Source: JBGSQR01 sp964509295 | GTDB taxonomy: Bacteria; Desulfobacterota; Desulfuromonadia; Geobacterales; Pseudopelobacteraceae | Direction: 5' to 3' | NCBI GenBank assembly: GCA_964509295.1 | Contig: CAZDWS010000014.1 | Location: 29,979 to 93,978 of the forward strand | DNA length: 64,000 bases | In this document: positions 35,441 through 44,571 of the stretch, one piece after another | Layout: each line of letters starts with the position of its first letter | Numbering within the stretch: the first letter of the stretch is position 1 | Made by a program: the position numbers and the translations under genes | The notes under the pieces: generated by a model | Told to the model about the DNA's origin: nothing | The model's input: the letters and a program-made list of their open reading frames with translations, nothing else | Databases searched by the model: none

Positions 35441-36658
35441 ATGCCTAAATTTAAATGGGATGCCAGAACAAAAGCTGGCGGCGCACAGAGCGGCGTCATG
35501 GAAGCTGCTAGTATGGCCATAGTTGAAGCCCAGTTAAAGAAATTTGGTTTTTCGAATATTTCAATTGCTGAGGAAGTTAAGGGCTTTAAGCTGAAACTGC
35601 CTTCTTTCGGCGGCAGTGGAAAGGTTGAAACCAAGGACCTTGTTGTCTTTACACGCCAGTTTGCAACCATGATTGATTCCGGTCTGCCGCTTGTTCAATG
35701 TCTTGAAATTCTTTCCAGTCAACAGGAAAATAAAACATTCAAGGACGTTCTGCTTAAAGTAAAAGAAAGTGTAGAGAGTGGTTCTACTTTTGCCGATGCA
35801 CTTGCAAAGCACCCCAAGGTCTTTGATCAGTTGTTTGTTAACCTTGTTGCTGCAGGCGAAGTTGGCGGTATCCTTGATACAATACTTCAGCGACTGGCTG
35901 CTTATATTGAAAAAGCACAGAAGTTGAAAAAACAGATTAAGGGGGCTATGGTCTATCCGATAACAATCATGTCAATAGCGTTCATTGTTGTGGGTGTTAT
36001 CTTGATTTTCGTTATCCCAACCTTTGCCAAGATGTTTGCCGATTTTGGTGGGGACCTGCCCGCACCGACCAAGTTTGTTATAGGTATAAGTAATTTTCTG
36101 GTTAAATATATTTTTGTAATTATTGCTGCTTTTTATGGAATTAGTTATGCATTCAAAAGGTATTACAATACGGCTGCAGGCAGAAAAAATGTTGACAGGA
36201 TGGCACTCAAGGCGCCAATTGCCGGTCCGTTGATTCGAAAGGTAGCGGTCGCTAAATTTACCCGAACACTTGGAACAATGGTCAGTTCCGGTGTTCCTAT
36301 CATGGATGGACTGGACATTGTTGCCAAGACAGCCGGTAATAAAATTGTTGAAGAAGCTATTTATGGAGTGCGTACTGCTATATCGGAAGGTAAAACAATG
36401 GCTGAGCCCCTTGCCTCCTGCGGTGTATTTCCTCCCATGGTTGTACAGATGATTGCAGTTGGTGAAGCAACCGGTGCTATGGATACAATGCTTAATAAAA
36501 TTGCTGACTTTTATGATGATGAAGTAGACGATGCCGTCTCAGCCATGACCGCTATGATGGAACCGATGCTGATGGTTTTTTTGGGGACAACAGTTGGTGG
36601 TCTTGTTGTGGCCATGTATCTGCCGATCTTTAAACTGGCAGGAGCGGTCGGCGGTTAA
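35441..36658 (+). CDS. pilC: Type IV pilus inner membrane platform protein PilC
   Basis: 405 residues, usual length. Two T2SF (GspF-type) domains: the first with VVFTRQFATMIDSGLPLVQCL and NLVAAGEVGGILDTILQRL, the second with FTRTLGTMVSSGVPIMDGLD and MIAVGEATGAMDTMLNKIA. Three membrane helices (around 170-195, 220-240 and the C-terminal LMVFLGTTVGGLVVAMYLPI). It couples PilB/PilT ATP use to pilin movement. AAGGAG precedes the start; pilS begins 3 bases after its stop. Confidence 0.95.
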   Translation: MPKFKWDARTKAGGAQSGVMEAASMAIVEAQLKKFGFSNISIAEEVKGFKLKLPSFGGSGKVETKDLVVFTRQFATMIDSGLPLVQCLEILSSQQENKTFKDVLLKVKESVESGSTFADALAKHPKVFDQLFVNLVAAGEVGGILDTILQRLAAYIEKAQKLKKQIKGAMVYPITIMSIAFIVVGVILIFVIPTFAKMFADFGGDLPAPTKFVIGISNFLVKYIFVIIAAFYGISYAFKRYYNTAAGRKNVDRMALKAPIAGPLIRKVAVAKFTRTLGTMVSSGVPIMDGLDIVAKTAGNKIVEEAIYGVRTAISEGKTMAEPLASCGVFPPMVVQMIAVGEATGAMDTMLNKIADFYDDEVDDAVSAMTAMMEPMLMVFLGTTVGGLVVAMYLPIFKLAGAVGG

Positions 36659-36661
36659 TCT

Positions 36662-38293
36662 ATGTATCAAGAGCGAAGGTTACGGCTGTTCATTTTTGCC
36701 AGAATATTTGTAACCTTTCTGTTTTTTGTCTCAACAATTTTTCTGGATTTTAAGGAATTTGAAGCCATCAGTGCACTTTCTGCAACAGGAATAGTGCGTT
36801 TGATGGCTTTTTCTTTTGTTTTTTCCATTGTGTCTTTTGTCTTTTCAAGAGTTCAGCGATACCAATTTTTCATCGCTTATCTGCAGACAATCTGGGACCT
36901 GCTGTTTGTTACACTTCTGCTTCTCTTTACTGGTGGGGTGACAAGCCCTTACTCATTTCTTTATTTACTGTCAATAATGAACGCAGGAGTACTGCTTGGC
37001 CGTAGAGAAGCCTTATACACTGCATCCTTATGTGGTATTTTATATGGCGCAATTCTTGATCTACAGTTTTTTGGCCTGCTTGGTTTTATTGGCCTTGGAA
37101 GAGAATCGGCACTGCAGGTCGGTGCCACCCATATAATCTATAATATTTTCCTGAACCTGATGGGTTTTTATCTGACTGCCATTATCACGGGTCATCTGTA
37201 TCGTATAGCTCAGGAAAATGAAGATGCACTGATAAAGAAGATAGTTAATTACGAAGAGTTGGACCGACTTAATAAAACAATAGTTTTGAATCTTGAAAGC
37301 GGATTGATAACACTCACGCCAAGAGGACATATTCGTGTTTTTAATCGGCATGCTGAAATATTAACCGGCAGATCACAAAACGATGTCTATGATCTGCATA
37401 TAAGTTCTCTTTTTCCAAAGATCACATCTGATATTGAGTTTTCCAAGGTTCCTACCCAATATGAATTTGAATATGTTAGAAACGGTTCGGATACATTGAT
37501 GCTTGGATTTGGTGCATCACCTTTTTTTGATGCTTATGGAGAAATTGCCGGGATTATACTAAACTTCAAAGATCTGACTTCATTGATTAAAATGAAAGAA
37601 ACCCTAAAGCAGAAAGATCGTTTGGCGGCTATTGGTGAGCTTTCAGCCAGAATGGCTCATGAAATCAGGAATCCACTGACAGCAATGAGTGGAGCTGTAC
37701 AGCTTCTGAATGAGCATGGTTGTATTGCCGGTTCAGACAAGCGGTTGTTGACTATTATTCTTCGCGAATCTGACAGGTTGAATAATCTTGTAACCGAGTT
37801 TCTGGCGTATGCACGCCCATCTGTACCTAGTAAAACAGTTGTAAGTGTTTATAAATTAATAGAGGATATGCGAATTTTAGTTGCTTCTGATCGAAAGTTT
37901 GATGAAATTGAAATTGAAAATACTGTGCCTGCAGAAATTTTGATCAGTGCTGATGAAAACCAGTTAAAACAGGTTTTTATCAACCTTCTATATAATTCTG
38001 CCGATGCCTCGTCAAGCGGTGGTAAAATAACAATTAACGCAACAATTCAAGACAGATTAAATAGTGTTGAGCCAAATAGCAGAGATGCTGTTATTACTGT
38101 TACCGATAATGGTTGCGGTCTTTCTGAAGACGCATCAAAACATATGTTTGAACCTTTCTGGACTACAAAGCCTGAAGGTACGGGGCTAGGGCTTGCTATT
38201 ATCTATAGAATAATTGAAGGACACTCGGGGCGGATAGTCCTTGAATCTCCGCCGCAAGGCGGTTGCCGCATTACTATTACCCTTCCGACTTAG
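36662..38293 (+). CDS. pilS: PilS-type membrane sensor histidine kinase
   Basis: 543 residues. About six membrane helices (residues 10-180), a PAS domain (about 190-310; LNLESGLITLTPRGHIRVFN), HisKA with the phosphorylated His in ARMAHEIRNPLTAMSGAVQL, and a HATPase domain with N box (NQLKQVFINLLYNSADA), DNGCG and EGTGLGLAIIYRIIEGHSG. In Geobacter and Pseudomonas PilS acts on the sigma-54 regulator PilR to control pilin. Placement after pilC supports this, but no pilR follows: the next gene is a permease. Its partner must be elsewhere, or this kinase now serves another pathway. Confidence 0.9.
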   Translation: MYQERRLRLFIFARIFVTFLFFVSTIFLDFKEFEAISALSATGIVRLMAFSFVFSIVSFVFSRVQRYQFFIAYLQTIWDLLFVTLLLLFTGGVTSPYSFLYLLSIMNAGVLLGRREALYTASLCGILYGAILDLQFFGLLGFIGLGRESALQVGATHIIYNIFLNLMGFYLTAIITGHLYRIAQENEDALIKKIVNYEELDRLNKTIVLNLESGLITLTPRGHIRVFNRHAEILTGRSQNDVYDLHISSLFPKITSDIEFSKVPTQYEFEYVRNGSDTLMLGFGASPFFDAYGEIAGIILNFKDLTSLIKMKETLKQKDRLAAIGELSARMAHEIRNPLTAMSGAVQLLNEHGCIAGSDKRLLTIILRESDRLNNLVTEFLAYARPSVPSKTVVSVYKLIEDMRILVASDRKFDEIEIENTVPAEILISADENQLKQVFINLLYNSADASSSGGKITINATIQDRLNSVEPNSRDAVITVTDNGCGLSEDASKHMFEPFWTTKPEGTGLGLAIIYRIIEGHSGRIVLESPPQGGCRITITLPT

Positions 38294-38296
38294 ATT

Positions 38297-39460
38297 ATGC
38301 GAATTCCCTTATCTTACAGTTTTAGAAACCTTTCTACCAGGCGCCTTACAACTTTTTTGACCACTTCCGGCATGGCCATGGTTGTTTTTGTTTTTGCTTC
38401 AATTCTGATGCTTTCCTCTGGTCTGGAAAAAACACTAGTAGATACTGGATCAGATGAAAATGTTATTGTAACGAGAAAAGCTGCTAATTCAGAGGTTCAG
38501 AGCGGTATTGAAAGGCAGCAGGCCGCTATCGTTGAAAGTATTCCTGATATTGCAACCGGATCTAAAGGTGAACTGCTTGTTGCAAAAGAGCTTGTTGTAC
38601 TAATAAGCCTGATCAAACGAGGTAGTGATAAACCTGCAAATGTTGTAATCAGGGGGGTAAGCGATGCCTCTTTACAGCTACGTCCACAGGTTCGACTGAT
38701 TGAAGGTCGCAGGCCGAAAACCGGCTCTGCCGAAGTAATGGCAGGTAGCAGTATTTCAAAACGTTTTAAGGGCGGTGGGATAGGGGAAACAGTCAGGTTT
38801 GGTATGGTTGACTGGACTGTTGTAGGAGTTTTTGATGCTGGTGCTACAGGCTTTAATTCTGAAATTTGGGGTGATGTAAATCAGCTGATGCAGGCATTTC
38901 GGAGGCAGGTATACTCCTCGATTACTTTCAGATTGAGCAATTCAACAGAGTTCCAGAGAGTGAAAGAAACGTTGGACGAAGATCCGCGTTTGACACTGGA
39001 TGTAAGAAGAGAAACCAGGTATTATCGTGACCAGTCTGAAGTAATGGCCAAGTTTTTGCGTATACTTGGTATGTCTCTTACGGTTATTTTTTCCTTAGGA
39101 GCAATAATTGGTGCCATGATAACCATGTATGCCGCCGTTGCCAATAGGGTGGCTGAAATAGGGACTTTGAGGGCGCTCGGTTTTCAAAGGAACAGTATCC
39201 TGGCCGCTTTTCTGTTAGAGTCTCTTTTGCTAGGCTTGATAGGTGGAGTAACCGGTCTGTTTTTTGCGTCGTTTATGCAGTTGCTTACTATTTCAACCAT
39301 GAACTGGCAGACCTTTTCAGAGTTGGCATTTTCTTTTACAATGACCTTTGAAGTAGTTTACAAATCGATCTTATTCGCAGTTTTGATGGGGTTTATTGGT
39401 GGTGTCATTCCGGCAATCCGTGCCAGCAGGCTCAAAATTGTAGATGCTTTGAGAGAATAA
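38297..39460 (+). CDS. ABC transporter permease, MacB/FtsX type
   Basis: 387 residues. One N-terminal helix (LTTFLTTSGMAMVVFVFASI), a MacB-type periplasmic domain (about 40-260; VVIRGVSDASLQLRPQVRLI, GEVMAGSS-like region), and three C-terminal helices of the FtsX fold with the typical loop NRVAEIGTLRALGFQRNSI. Members usually need a separate ATPase and often a HlyD-type adaptor for export or mechanotransmission at the envelope; neither gene is adjacent. It starts 3 bases after pilS and is probably co-transcribed with it. Substrate unknown. Confidence 0.88.
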   Translation: MRIPLSYSFRNLSTRRLTTFLTTSGMAMVVFVFASILMLSSGLEKTLVDTGSDENVIVTRKAANSEVQSGIERQQAAIVESIPDIATGSKGELLVAKELVVLISLIKRGSDKPANVVIRGVSDASLQLRPQVRLIEGRRPKTGSAEVMAGSSISKRFKGGGIGETVRFGMVDWTVVGVFDAGATGFNSEIWGDVNQLMQAFRRQVYSSITFRLSNSTEFQRVKETLDEDPRLTLDVRRETRYYRDQSEVMAKFLRILGMSLTVIFSLGAIIGAMITMYAAVANRVAEIGTLRALGFQRNSILAAFLLESLLLGLIGGVTGLFFASFMQLLTISTMNWQTFSELAFSFTMTFEVVYKSILFAVLMGFIGGVIPAIRASRLKIVDALRE

Positions 39461-39503
39461 GTAAAAAGTAACCAGATTAAAATTTCATTTGTTTGGAGAC
39501 CGT

Positions 39504-40247
39504 ATGTTTTTTGGTTTACAGAAAAAGCATTTTGCAATACTTGGATTTGCTTTTTTATCGATTATGCTTTATCTGCTTGATTTTTATTATCTTGGTAACA
39601 GTCGTGATGTTATATCCGGTTTTTTGGGTAATCTTGCGTTTCTCCCGGTATATATTATTTTTGTTATGATGATAGTCGAACAGAATATGCGTGAACGGGA
39701 GCGTCAGGCTATCAAAAATAAATTGAATATGGTGATTGGAGTTTTTTTTAGTGAAATTGGTAATAAGCTGCTTAAAGAACTCTCCTCCTATGTGGTTATG
39801 TGCGATTCCCTAAAGGCCCAACTGCAGGTAACAGATCGTTGGAAGGACAAGGATTTCGAAACGGCTTTTCAGTTTCTTAAGAATAATGAACCAAACATTG
39901 ATTGCGAAGGGTGCAATAAAGAACATTTAAAAAAACTGCTGGTTTCCAAGAGGACTTTTCTGGTTGGACTGCTTGAGAATCAGAATCTCCTGGAGCATGA
40001 TCAGGTTACAGAAATGTTGTGGGCTATTTTCCACCTTCTTGAGGAACTTGAGGCAAGAGAGTCCTTTGAAAATATGCCGAAAAGTGACATTGTCCATATC
40101 AATAATGATATCAAACGTGCTTTCGGGTATCTGTCCAGAGAATGGGTTTATTATATGAAACACCTGAAACAGGATTACCCTTACCTGTTTTCATTGGCAG
40201 TTAGAATGAACCCTATGCATGATAATCCGGACCCTCATATTTACTGA
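39504..40247 (+). CDS. Membrane-anchored cytosolic protein of unknown function
   Basis: 247 residues. Two hydrophobic helices at the N-terminus (AILGFAFLSIMLYLLDFYYL and GFLGNLAFLPVYIIFVMMIV) are followed by a charged, helical cytosolic part (QNMRERERQAIKNKLNMVIG, LLEELEARESFENM) with a CEGCNKEHLKKLL motif that has a Cys-x-x-Cys pair. ATG 39504 has GGAG 5 bases upstream; a TTG five codons earlier overlaps that site. I do not recognise the family. It follows the FtsX-like permease by 43 bases and is ended by a terminator. Confidence 0.7.
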   Translation: MFFGLQKKHFAILGFAFLSIMLYLLDFYYLGNSRDVISGFLGNLAFLPVYIIFVMMIVEQNMRERERQAIKNKLNMVIGVFFSEIGNKLLKELSSYVVMCDSLKAQLQVTDRWKDKDFETAFQFLKNNEPNIDCEGCNKEHLKKLLVSKRTFLVGLLENQNLLEHDQVTEMLWAIFHLLEELEARESFENMPKSDIVHINNDIKRAFGYLSREWVYYMKHLKQDYPYLFSLAVRMNPMHDNPDPHIY

Positions 40248-40277
40248 TTTGATAGCACAGAGCTAATTAATGCTATG

Positions 40278-40305
40278 CCCTGTTGAATAATCAGCAGGGT
40301 GTTTT
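40278..40305 (+). terminator. Terminator after the pil-linked row
   Basis: A 9-bp stem, CCCTGTTGA / TCAGCAGGG, with one G-T pair and loop ATAA, followed by TGTTTTTG. It lies 31 bases after the stop at 40247. Confidence 0.8.
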
Positions 40306-40378
40306 TGTATTGTTTGAAGTTACTATTTTTGTTACAAATATTTTCTATTGGTTTTATAAATAGCTAAAAAGGCTGACG

Positions 40379-40789
40379 ATGATACTAAATACAAATAATT
40401 TACCCTGGTTTATTTCTAAAGATCTCCGGGCAATTATCAATAGCAATATTTCTGAATTTCAGAGTGCCTGTGTAATGACCTGTTTTGATCCAGGTTTTTT
40501 GTTTGATTCAGATGAAAATTACCCTGTGAAAATTGCGATAGATACGGATGGCACATTGATATTAATCTCAAGCTATCTATATCTCCAAGGGCCACCGTTC
40601 AGAGATATACTAATCAAGATGAATTTTGATTTTGTTGGTCATCAGGCCAGCTACTTTAAAAAGGTTGTTCCTATACAGGGAGAACAGAAAAGGTTTTCAA
40701 TATGGGAAAAGAGTTTTATTGAATCCTACAGGCGAGGCATTTATAAGGTCAGGATGGCTCCAATATACGAGGTTAAGCTGTTGGACTGA
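40379..40789 (+). CDS. Hypothetical cytosolic protein
   Basis: 136 residues without signal peptide or membrane helix. Visible traits are a mixed alpha/beta pattern and a high share of aromatic residues (LISSYLYLQGPPFRDILIKM, FDFVGHQASYFKKV). The ribosome site is weak (AAAAAGG about 10 bases before the ATG). I do not recognise it. Base use resembles its neighbours, and it stands between two intergenic gaps, so it may be a single-gene unit. It could be over-called, but no good alternative frame exists here. Confidence 0.5.
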   Translation: MILNTNNLPWFISKDLRAIINSNISEFQSACVMTCFDPGFLFDSDENYPVKIAIDTDGTLILISSYLYLQGPPFRDILIKMNFDFVGHQASYFKKVVPIQGEQKRFSIWEKSFIESYRRGIYKVRMAPIYEVKLLD

Positions 40790-40927
40790 TTGCCGCTGTT
40801 TTATTCAAGCTTTGTTATTTGGAATATGTTGATTTATATATTGCAAAAAATACATGTTTCTGGTCAGTATGAAATATGTCTTTCAGGTGGAAGTATTTAA
40901 ATTCCAAAGGAGCATCAAGGGGGTTCC

Positions 40928-41656
40928 ATGAAAAAAATTATCTGTCTGATCATAATTGCGGCTCAGTTTGCTGGTTGTACAACATATAAAAACAGATCTG
41001 TATCATTTAGACCTCCTCAGGACTATCCCAATTCTATGAATGTTTATGGCGTTTTGGTTGGTGCTGAACAATATGCCGATGTAACAAAAGCTGATGATGC
41101 CTTTGGTTTTGATATTCGTGGTGCCGGAATTCTTCCTGTACAGGTAGTCATGGATAATCAGGCTGGGCAGGGTATTGAAATAGTTACTTCTCAGACGTTC
41201 CTTGTTGATAACAATAACCGCTACTGGAAAATTTTAAGCACACGCGAGGCAATAGATCGAGTTGAAAAAGCCTCTGCCAGTGGTGCTATCGGCAGCGGAG
41301 CCGGCAAAGGAGCAATTTATGGTGCTGCAGCAGGATCAATTCTTGGGTTGGCACTCGGTATTGTTTCCGGGCGCAATGCCGGTATCTCGGCTGTCAAGGG
41401 CGGGGTGCTGGGGGGCGCTGGCGGTGCTGTGATTGGTGGTGCCTCAAAGTCTGATAACCGTAGCCAGGAAATGCAAATAGCAGCTGATATTCGTGAAAAA
41501 ACAGTAGAGGGAAAAGTTATTCCTGCCGGATCATTGGCGAATGGATTTATCTTTTTTCCTGGAGAGGCAACAAGCGCAAAGTCATTACGTCTACAGGTAC
41601 GTTTTAATAACAGTGGAACTCAACAACTACTGATGTTACCACTTGCAGATAAATAG
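40928..41656 (+). CDS. Glycine-zipper lipoprotein
   Basis: 242 residues. A lipoprotein signal peptide with lipobox FAGC gives an acylated Cys17. The central part has a long glycine zipper (GAIGSGAGKGAIYGAAAGSI, then GLALGIVSG, and KGGVLGGAGGAVIGGA), a membrane-active feature seen in envelope lipoproteins such as Slp/OmpA-linker types. The C-terminal part is a soluble beta-rich domain (EGKVIPAGSLANGFIFFPGE, LRLQVRFNNSGTQQL). Probable outer membrane attachment; exact role unknown. AAGGAG lies upstream, near 40910, and GGGGG lies 5-6 bases before the ATG. Confidence 0.8.
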   Translation: MKKIICLIIIAAQFAGCTTYKNRSVSFRPPQDYPNSMNVYGVLVGAEQYADVTKADDAFGFDIRGAGILPVQVVMDNQAGQGIEIVTSQTFLVDNNNRYWKILSTREAIDRVEKASASGAIGSGAGKGAIYGAAAGSILGLALGIVSGRNAGISAVKGGVLGGAGGAVIGGASKSDNRSQEMQIAADIREKTVEGKVIPAGSLANGFIFFPGEATSAKSLRLQVRFNNSGTQQLLMLPLADK

Positions 41657-41712
41657 CAGATATTTGAAGATGTTTAAATCATCTCGTATAAAAGGTTTTG
41701 GTGAAGAGGCGG

Positions 41713-42942
41713 ATGGATAATAATTATTTAGTTGGAAGACAACCGATACTTAACAGGCTTGAGGAAGTTGTCGCGTACGAACTGCTCTTTCGTTCTCCCC
41801 GATCACTTTCCTCTGCATTTGTATCGGATGCGACGATGGCTAGCGCCAATGTCATGATTAATATTCTTTCCAACTTTGGCATCAGTGATGTACTTGGCAG
41901 TCACAGGGGCTTTATTAACGTGGAGGTTGATCTGTTGATGAGTGACAGTATCGATATTCTGCCGTCAGAGATGATCGGACTGGAGTTGCTTGAGAACATA
42001 AAAATCACACCTGATGTAGTTGAACGTTGCCGCATGCTGAAGGCAAAAGGATGTCTTTTGGCTCTTGATGATCATGAGTACAGTCAGGAATATGAAGTAC
42101 TTTATGATGGTTTAATCGATGTTGTGAAGTTTGATGTGATAAAAACACCTCTAGAGCGTCTTTATGAAATGACAACAAGATTTAAAAAGTACCCGGTAAA
42201 GATGCTGGCAGAAAAAGTTGATTCCAGAGCTGTTTATCTAAGAAGTAGGGGTATGGGATTCGAGCTGTTCCAGGGTTACTTTTTTGCCCGCCCCTCATTA
42301 ATACAAAAAAGAAGATTAGAGGATTCAGCCGGTATTCTGTTTGAGCTGTTAAGGAAATTGAATGACGACTTAAGTATAGACTCAATCGAAGATACTTTTA
42401 GAAAAAGCCCGGCTCTGACTTATAAATTACTGCTTTTGGTTAATTCAGTTGCAACCGGTATGCGTGAAAAAATTAGAACAGTTCGACATGCACTTACTAT
42501 AGTCGGGTTGGATCAACTTAAGAAGTGGGCTCAACTTGCCATCTTTGCAGCTGACGACAGTCGGGCACTGGATAATCCAAACGTGGATATGGCTGCTGTC
42601 AGGGCTGCATTGATGGAAAAATTAGCCCTTCTTCACCCGCAGCTTTGTCTTGTTAAGACCTCTGGTGAACAGGCTTTCATGGTTGGTATTCTTTCAATTT
42701 TGAAGGACTTTTACGATATACCCATGAGTGAAATTGTATCAGGACTCAATCTGTCTGAAGATGTACAGTTAGCTTTGGTGAATAAAAGTGGAGGTCTTGG
42801 GGAGTTGTTGCGGTTAACTGAAATGCTGGAACAGTTGGAACTTACAGCTGCTGCTGAATTGATAAGTAAAATTGGTTTAACACTTCAGGACGTTTTGGTC
42901 TGCCAGAAAAGTGCTTTCAAGTGGCGTGAGGCGTTTGCCTAG
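41713..42942 (+). CDS. EAL-HDOD (YuxH/CdgJ-type) signalling protein
   Basis: 409 residues. An N-terminal EAL-like domain (YLVGRQPILNRLEEVVAYEL, LLALDDHEYSQEYE with an acidic pair where DDFG is usual, VVKFDVIK, MLAEKVDS) and a C-terminal HDOD domain (about 200-400; AFSKSPALTYKLLLLVNSVA-like segment near 230, VRHALTIVGLDQLKKWAQL). In this family EAL is often degenerate and may bind c-di-GMP instead of cleaving it; such proteins affect motility and pili, in keeping with pil genes 3 kb away. Start choice is open: ATG 41713 has GAGG only 3 bases before it, while GTG 41701 has AAAGG at 5 bases. Confidence 0.85.
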   Translation: MDNNYLVGRQPILNRLEEVVAYELLFRSPRSLSSAFVSDATMASANVMINILSNFGISDVLGSHRGFINVEVDLLMSDSIDILPSEMIGLELLENIKITPDVVERCRMLKAKGCLLALDDHEYSQEYEVLYDGLIDVVKFDVIKTPLERLYEMTTRFKKYPVKMLAEKVDSRAVYLRSRGMGFELFQGYFFARPSLIQKRRLEDSAGILFELLRKLNDDLSIDSIEDTFRKSPALTYKLLLLVNSVATGMREKIRTVRHALTIVGLDQLKKWAQLAIFAADDSRALDNPNVDMAAVRAALMEKLALLHPQLCLVKTSGEQAFMVGILSILKDFYDIPMSEIVSGLNLSEDVQLALVNKSGGLGELLRLTEMLEQLELTAAAELISKIGLTLQDVLVCQKSAFKWREAFA

Positions 42943-43014
42943 CCCTTAAAACAGGATAAGGCGTTAACAAATAAATTTTCCGCTGGAAAAGTGCAGAAAA
43001 ATTCTTCCGACTTA

Positions 43015-44571
43015 CTAATGACCTGCACTTATATTATCAGAAGTCGAAGTTCGTTTTAATAGCAATAATAATGGAACTATTACAAGGAAGGCCATTCCAA
43101 CGATAAAAAATACGTGATTAAATGCCAGTGCCCCTGCCTGTTTTCGTATCGCTCCGTAGATCATTTTTAGTGCAGTTTTATCTGCATCAGCCAGCGAAAC
43201 TCCTTTAGATATTGCCAACTGCTTCAAACCTTCAAATTTCATCTGCCATACTGGATTGTAAGGCGTAATATGTGCCACCAGATTGTTCTGGTAAATCTGT
43301 TCAAATCTGGACAGCAGCGTGGCTGAGATGGCAATGCCAACGCTTCCTCCGATGTTTCTAAGCAGATTGAACATACCGGTGGCGTTTCCCATTTCAGTTT
43401 TGGGAATTGTTGCCAGTGTAACTGTTGTCAGAGGTACAAATATCATTGCCAAACCAAATCCCAGGACAATGCGTGGCCAGGTATAATCCCAGAAAGATGC
43501 CTGAAGATTCAGTCCCTGCATGATAAACATGGAAATAGCTCCGACTAGAAGTCCGAAAAAAACAATTTTGCGACCGTCCCGTTTTGCCAGAGCTGCACCG
43601 ATAAATGGCATGGTAATCAAAGTAGCTATTCCACCCGGAGCCATAACCATGCCCGCATCGGTGGCCGAATACCCCATCAGTGTTTGCAGGAATAGTGGAA
43701 TCAGCATAATGGAGCTGTAGAGGCAGAAACCGACTACAAACATGATAAAGTTTCCGGCTGAAAATGATACATTCTTGAAAAGCCGCAGGTTGATAATAGG
43801 GTGTTCATGGGTAAGTTCAACCCAGATTAATGTGACCAGGGATAGCACAGTAATAATACTGAAACTTATTATGAAGCTGGAGTTAAACCAGTCTTCCTGT
43901 TGCCCCTTGTCCAGAACAACCTGCAGTGAACCCATGCTGACTGTCAGCAGGAAAATGCCCCAGTAGTCAATTTTAAGACCTTTAACCTTTTGTTTGAGAT
44001 AGTCAGGATCAAAAATGAAGAAGGCACACATCAGGCAGGCGATGATGCCGATCGGTAAATTGATGTAAAAAATCCAGCGCCAATTGAGATTGTCTGTTAT
44101 CCAGCCACCCAGGGCCGGCCCGACTATGGGCCCGAACATGGCGCCAACGCCAAAGATAGCCATGGCCATGCCGCGTTGGTTCGGTGGAAATGTTTCCATC
44201 AGTATCGCCTGGCTGATCGGTATTAACGCCCCGCCAGCCGCCCCCTGAAGAATCCGGAAGAATATCAGCGCAGCCAGGCTGGGCGCCGCTCCGCAAAGCA
44301 GGGATGCAATAGTAAACAAAATGATGCAGGTCATAAGAAACCGTTTGCGACCGAAAACTCTGGATAGCCACCCGGTCATTGGTAGTACAACCGCATTGCT
44401 GACCAGATATGATGTCAATACCCATGTGATCTCATCAGTTCCCGCATTCAGGCTGCCCTGCATATGGGGAAGGGCAACATTGGCAACAGACGTGTCAATA
44501 ATCTCCATGATTGTCGGCAGCATCACCGTAATGGTGATCAGCCACTTATTGATGTTTTTTTCTTCACTCAT
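43015..44571 (-). CDS. emrB: Drug exporter EmrB/QacA family (DHA2 MFS)
   Basis: 518 residues, 14 membrane helices. MFS family motifs: IDTSVANVALPHMQGSL with the DHA2 motif D1, WVLTSYLVSNAVVLPMTGWL, LSRVFGRKRFLM (motif A) and GAMFGPIVGPALGGWITDN (motif C of antiporters). It pumps hydrophobic toxins with protons across the inner membrane; EmrA and a TolC channel, encoded just upstream, carry them out of the cell. Its ATG overlaps the emrA stop by 4 bases. It is the last gene of a MarR-controlled operon. Confidence 0.93.
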   Translation of the reverse strand: MSEEKNINKWLITITVMLPTIMEIIDTSVANVALPHMQGSLNAGTDEITWVLTSYLVSNAVVLPMTGWLSRVFGRKRFLMTCIILFTIASLLCGAAPSLAALIFFRILQGAAGGALIPISQAILMETFPPNQRGMAMAIFGVGAMFGPIVGPALGGWITDNLNWRWIFYINLPIGIIACLMCAFFIFDPDYLKQKVKGLKIDYWGIFLLTVSMGSLQVVLDKGQQEDWFNSSFIISFSIITVLSLVTLIWVELTHEHPIINLRLFKNVSFSAGNFIMFVVGFCLYSSIMLIPLFLQTLMGYSATDAGMVMAPGGIATLITMPFIGAALAKRDGRKIVFFGLLVGAISMFIMQGLNLQASFWDYTWPRIVLGFGLAMIFVPLTTVTLATIPKTEMGNATGMFNLLRNIGGSVGIAISATLLSRFEQIYQNNLVAHITPYNPVWQMKFEGLKQLAISKGVSLADADKTALKMIYGAIRKQAGALAFNHVFFIVGMAFLVIVPLLLLLKRTSTSDNISAGH

